Positions 13,549 to 16,440 of a stretch of 16,440 bases of DNA are shown here, piece after piece. This stretch comes from Nitratireductor sp. (GTDB lineage Bacteria > Pseudomonadota > Alphaproteobacteria > Rhizobiales > Rhizobiaceae): positions 1 to 16,440 of the forward strand of contig JAGRLQ010000050.1 of the NCBI GenBank assembly GCA_020441735.1, given 5' to 3'. Position numbers and translations under genes: made by a program. Numbering within the stretch: the first letter of the stretch is position 1; each line of letters opens with the position of its first letter. The notes under the pieces are model-generated. The model was not told where the DNA came from and ran no database searches. It saw nothing but the letters and a program-made list of their open reading frames with translations.

Positions 13549-15162
13549 ATGTCCGTCAAATCAAAGAACATTCCCGCACCCGACCGCGTCCCGGCAAGGC
13601 GCGCACTGCTCTCGGTATCGGACAAGACCGGAATCGTCGAACTGGCGCAAAGACTTCATGCCGCAGGCATCAAGCTGCTTTCCACCGGCGGCACCAGCAA
13701 GGCCCTCGCCGATGCGGGGCTTCCGGTTACCGATGTCAGCGACGTCACCGGATTTCCCGAGATCATGGACGGGCGGGTCAAGACCCTGCACCCGGCAATC
13801 CATGGCGGGCTGCTGGCAATCCGCGATGATGCGGAACATACCGAGGCAATGAAGGATCATGCGATTGAGGGGATCGATCTGGTCATCGTCAATCTCTACC
13901 CGTTCGAGGAAACGGTTGCCTCGGGTGCGGACTATGCCAATGCGGTCGAGAACATAGACATCGGCGGCCCGGCAATGATCCGCGCGGCGGCAAAAAACCA
14001 TGCCTACGTCGCCATCGTCACCGACCCCGCGGACTATGATCTGCTGGCCGGTGAACTGGAAACCGGTAACGGGGCAACCGGACTCGAGTTCCGCAAGAAG
14101 ATGGCAGCACAGGCTTACGCGCTGACGGCACGTTATGATTCGGCAATTGCCTCCTGGTTTGCCGGCCAGATGCACGATCCGCTGCCGAAGACCTTCTCCA
14201 TTGCCGGAACCCGTGCCGAAGTGCTGCGTTATGGCGAAAACCCGCATCAGCAGGCCGCGTTCTACCGCAATCAGGAAAGGCGCCCGGGCGTTGCCACCGC
14301 CGAACAGTGTCAGGGCAAGCAACTGTCCTACAACAACATCAACGATACCGACGCAGCTTTCGAACTGGTCAGCGAGTTTGCCCCCGATACACCGGCGATT
14401 GCCATCATCAAGCACGCCAATCCCTGCGGTGTTGCAGCGGCAGGTAGCCTCGCCGAAGCTTACCGCAAGGCGTATGCCTGCGACACGGTCTCGGCCTTTG
14501 GCGGCATCATCGCGGCAAACCGGGAACTGGACGCCGAGGCCGCCACCGAGATCGTCAAGATCTTCACGGAGGTCATCATTGCGCCGTCGGCAAGCGACGA
14601 GGCGAAAGCCATCATCGCCGGAAAGCCCAATCTGCGGCTGCTCGTTACCGGCGGCCTGGCCGACCCGTCTGCACCCGGCGTGGCGGTGAAAACCGTTTCC
14701 GGCGGCTTTCTGGTTCAGAACCGCGACAATGGCCGCATTGGACCCGACGACATGAGAGTGGTTACCGAACGCCAGCCCACTGAGCGCGAATTGGCCGACA
14801 TGCGGTTTGCCTTCCGCGTCGCCAAGCATGTCAAATCCAACGCAATCGTTTACGTAAAGGACGAAGCGACCGTCGGCATTGGCGCGGGCCAGATGAGCCG
14901 GGTAGATTCTTCAAGAATTGCCGCCCGAAAGGCAATGGATGCAGCAGAAACGGCTGGCGCCAGAGAGCCGGCCACCATCGGCAGCGTGGTTGCCTCCGAC
15001 GCCTTCTTTCCCTTTGCCGATGGTCTGCTCTCGGCCGTCGAGGCCGGCGCAACCGCCGTTATTCAGCCGGGCGGTTCCATGCGCGATGAAGAAGTCATCG
15101 CTGCGGCCAACGAAGCCGGGATCGCCATGGTCTTTACCGGCATGCGCCATTTCCGGCACTGA
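13549..15162 (+). CDS. purH: Bifunctional AICAR formyltransferase / IMP cyclohydrolase
   Basis: A 537-residue protein of full family length that catalyses the last two steps of de novo purine synthesis. The N-terminal MGS-like cyclohydrolase domain (about 15-160) shows LLSVSDKTG, KLLSTGGTS and GFPEIMDGRVKTLHPAIHGG, with Lys78 in KTLHP. The transformylase part (about 165-535) carries LRYGENPHQQAAFYR and the catalytic IIKHANPCGVA (Lys288-His289). Further blocks are DTVSAFGGIIAAN, KHVKSNAIVYVKD, GAGQMSRVDSS and SDAFFPFADG, with the conserved ending QPGGSMRDEEVI...FTGMRHFRH. ATG 13549 has only a weak AGAGAA upstream. The 135-base gap before it contains two inverted repeats, so purH probably has its own leader or promoter. 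It ends 12 bases from the tail of the opposing MFS gene. Together with hpt, both salvage and synthesis of IMP are in the window. Confidence 0.97.
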   Translation: MSVKSKNIPAPDRVPARRALLSVSDKTGIVELAQRLHAAGIKLLSTGGTSKALADAGLPVTDVSDVTGFPEIMDGRVKTLHPAIHGGLLAIRDDAEHTEAMKDHAIEGIDLVIVNLYPFEETVASGADYANAVENIDIGGPAMIRAAAKNHAYVAIVTDPADYDLLAGELETGNGATGLEFRKKMAAQAYALTARYDSAIASWFAGQMHDPLPKTFSIAGTRAEVLRYGENPHQQAAFYRNQERRPGVATAEQCQGKQLSYNNINDTDAAFELVSEFAPDTPAIAIIKHANPCGVAAAGSLAEAYRKAYACDTVSAFGGIIAANRELDAEAATEIVKIFTEVIIAPSASDEAKAIIAGKPNLRLLVTGGLADPSAPGVAVKTVSGGFLVQNRDNGRIGPDDMRVVTERQPTERELADMRFAFRVAKHVKSNAIVYVKDEATVGIGAGQMSRVDSSRIAARKAMDAAETAGAREPATIGSVVASDAFFPFADGLLSAVEAGATAVIQPGGSMRDEEVIAAANEAGIAMVFTGMRHFRH

Positions 15163-15174
15163 CGCTGATCTGAC

Positions 15175-16440
15175 TCAGTCTTCAGGATTGTCCGCCGGAT
15201 AGGGCGTGGTGCGAATGATCAGATAGCCCACCAGCAGGAAGATCAGAATGACGGCCATGCCGGCGCGCTGGGAAACCGTGATCGAGGTGACGATCCCGAT
15301 CATGAGCGGCGCCAGAAAACTCGTTGCCCTGCCGGCAAAGGCGTAAAGACCGAAATAGCGGCCCGCTTCGTCTTCGGTAACGCTGCGCGCCAGCCAGGAC
15401 CGCGACGATGCTTGCACCGGACCGAAGGCAAGACCGATCAACAACCCGTAGACAATATACGCCTTTTCAGCCGGGGTGCCGAACAGACCGCCACTGTCTT
15501 CGCCCGGAAGCGGCAGCATGCCGAACAGCGTGTAGCCGGGACCCGTGGAAATGATGCCGAGCGTGGCAATGAAAAGGGCAATGATGGAAAACGTCACCAC
15601 CCATTTCGAGCCGAACCGTGTATCGAGCCATGCCGCCATGAAGCAGCCGGGGATCGCCACGATATTGAGGATGATGCCGAAGATGCCGATCTCCGTCGTA
15701 AGCCATCCGAACATCGAGGCGGCAAATGCCCCGCCAAGTGCAAGCAGGGCATTGACCCCATCCTGATAGATCATCCGGGCTACGAGAAAGCGGAAAACGC
15801 CGGCGCGCTGGCGTGCTTCCTTGATCGTTGTCTTGAGTTCGGCAAGTCCGCGGCTGACGGCTTCACCGATTTTTCGCCGCCCCCCGCTGTCCGGGGTAAA
15901 CAGAAACATCGGCAATACGAAAATGAAATACCAGACTGCCGACAAGGGGCCGGTTATCCGGTCGCCTTCGGCCTTTGCAGGATCGAGGCCGAACAGGGGA
16001 TCAAGGCCGAGAAAGGTCTTGCCGGTGTCGGGACTTGCAGCCAGGAATCCCACCACGACAATCAGCACGATCATGCCGCCCAGATAACCCAGTCCCCAGG
16101 CGACATTGGAGACCTTGCCGATTCCCTCTTTCGAAACCAGCCGCGGCAGCATCGAGTCATTGAAAACGATCGAGAACTCCGCCGACACCATGGCCAGCGC
16201 AAATATCGAAACGACCAGAATCAGGTTGGCGCCGGGTTCGGCGATCCACAGTGTGAGCAACGCCGCTATCTTGATGACGGCGAAAAAGGCGATCCAGGGT
16301 TTTCGCGGTCCGGTCTGATCGGCAATGGAGCCGAGAATTGGCGACAGAACGGCAATGACCAGACCTGCTGCTGCAATGCCGAAGGTCCAGACTGCCTGAC
16401 CCTGTGCGGGATCCTCCGCCAGCCGGGAGACAAAATACGG
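15175..16440 (-). CDS. MFS transporter, UMF1/Atg22-like family (5' end beyond the window)
   Basis: The reading frame is open from its stop at 15175 to the last base of the window, giving 421 residues, so the N-terminus is missing. The visible protein has about eleven hydrophobic segments. The loop motif ILGSIADQTGPRKPWIAFF, a form of the MFS loop 2-3 signature, lies near the truncated start. It is followed by IVFNDSMLPRLV and SNVAWGLGYLGGM, characteristic of the UMF1 (vacuole effluxer Atg22-like) branch. The C-terminal half has LLIGLAFGPVQASSRSWLAR and DEAGRYFGLYAFAGRATS. The family moves small solutes across the inner membrane; some relatives export amino acids, but the substrate cannot be told here. 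An internal TTG near 16260 should not be taken as the start, since matching family sequence continues upstream of it. Confidence 0.88.
   Translation of the reverse strand, partial: PYFVSRLAEDPAQGQAVWTFGIAAAGLVIAVLSPILGSIADQTGPRKPWIAFFAVIKIAALLTLWIAEPGANLILVVSIFALAMVSAEFSIVFNDSMLPRLVSKEGIGKVSNVAWGLGYLGGMIVLIVVVGFLAASPDTGKTFLGLDPLFGLDPAKAEGDRITGPLSAVWYFIFVLPMFLFTPDSGGRRKIGEAVSRGLAELKTTIKEARQRAGVFRFLVARMIYQDGVNALLALGGAFAASMFGWLTTEIGIFGIILNIVAIPGCFMAAWLDTRFGSKWVVTFSIIALFIATLGIISTGPGYTLFGMLPLPGEDSGGLFGTPAEKAYIVYGLLIGLAFGPVQASSRSWLARSVTEDEAGRYFGLYAFAGRATSFLAPLMIGIVTSITVSQRAGMAVILIFLLVGYLIIRTTPYPADNPED

Noticed and set aside
13561..14829. 422-codon open frame on the minus strand opposite purH
   Set aside because: purH is unmistakable on the plus strand; long antisense frames are expected from GC-rich third-position bias, and the translation resembles no family.
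1..16440. CRISPR arrays, tRNA/rRNA genes, insertion sequences, toxin-antitoxin or phage defence genes
   Set aside because: No regularly spaced repeats, cloverleaf-like sequences, transposase motifs or defence-type domains were seen on either strand.

Overview
The window is about 16.4 kb of ordinary, densely packed, GC-rich chromosome. It most likely comes from an alphaproteobacterium of the order Hyphomicrobiales (Rhizobiales). The main clues are a histidinol-phosphate/aromatic aminotransferase paired with a cyclohexadienyl dehydrogenase, a DUF2125 protein, ftsE-ftsX divergent from an operon ending in hpt and a CpdR-type receiver, a small DUF1674/SDHAF4 protein, and rsmB followed by a heparinase-like protein and purH. 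GTG starts are common. No tRNA, rRNA, insertion sequence, phage gene or CRISPR array was seen.

Layout. (1) Bases 1-1605, + strand: a YhhN-type membrane protein and a small SAM-dependent methyltransferase. (2) 1606-3796, + strand: hisC and tyrC, 4 bases apart, for aromatic amino acid (and possibly histidine) synthesis, preceded by a short intergenic stretch with a CTAGAGCG duplication and a small hairpin. (3) 3801-4862, - strand: a DUF2125 membrane-anchored protein, divergent from (4) a ChaC-like gamma-glutamylcyclotransferase at 4970-5482. (5) 5498-8046, - strand: ftsE and ftsX (overlapping by 8 bases), then a PlsC-like acyltransferase. (6) 8047-8224: a divergent control region with three TTAA boxes that fit a CtrA site. 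(7) 8225-9922, + strand: a single-pass membrane protein, hpt and cpdR, tightly spaced. (8) 9941-10156, - strand: SDHAF4-like protein. (9) 10256-15162, + strand: rsmB, a heparinase II/III-family protein and purH. (10) 15175 to the window end, - strand: an MFS transporter of the UMF1/Atg22-like type, cut by the window edge.

How the parts fit. The most coherent story is the cell-cycle node at 7.4-9.9 kb. A CtrA-like site sits between ftsEX (divisome/peptidoglycan hydrolysis control) and an operon that ends in cpdR, whose product in related bacteria controls ClpXP-dependent turnover of CtrA itself. That would form a feedback loop, but this is inference from a motif and gene order. The rest is core metabolism: aromatic amino acids (hisC, tyrC), purines (hpt, purH), glutathione (ChaC), phospholipid (PlsC-like), ribosome methylation (rsmB) and complex II assembly (SDHAF4). 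I found no convincing new multi-gene system. The best leads are the CtrA-like node, a membrane protein that seems to have lost the zinc ribbon usual at this locus, and a heparinase-fold protein with no export signal.
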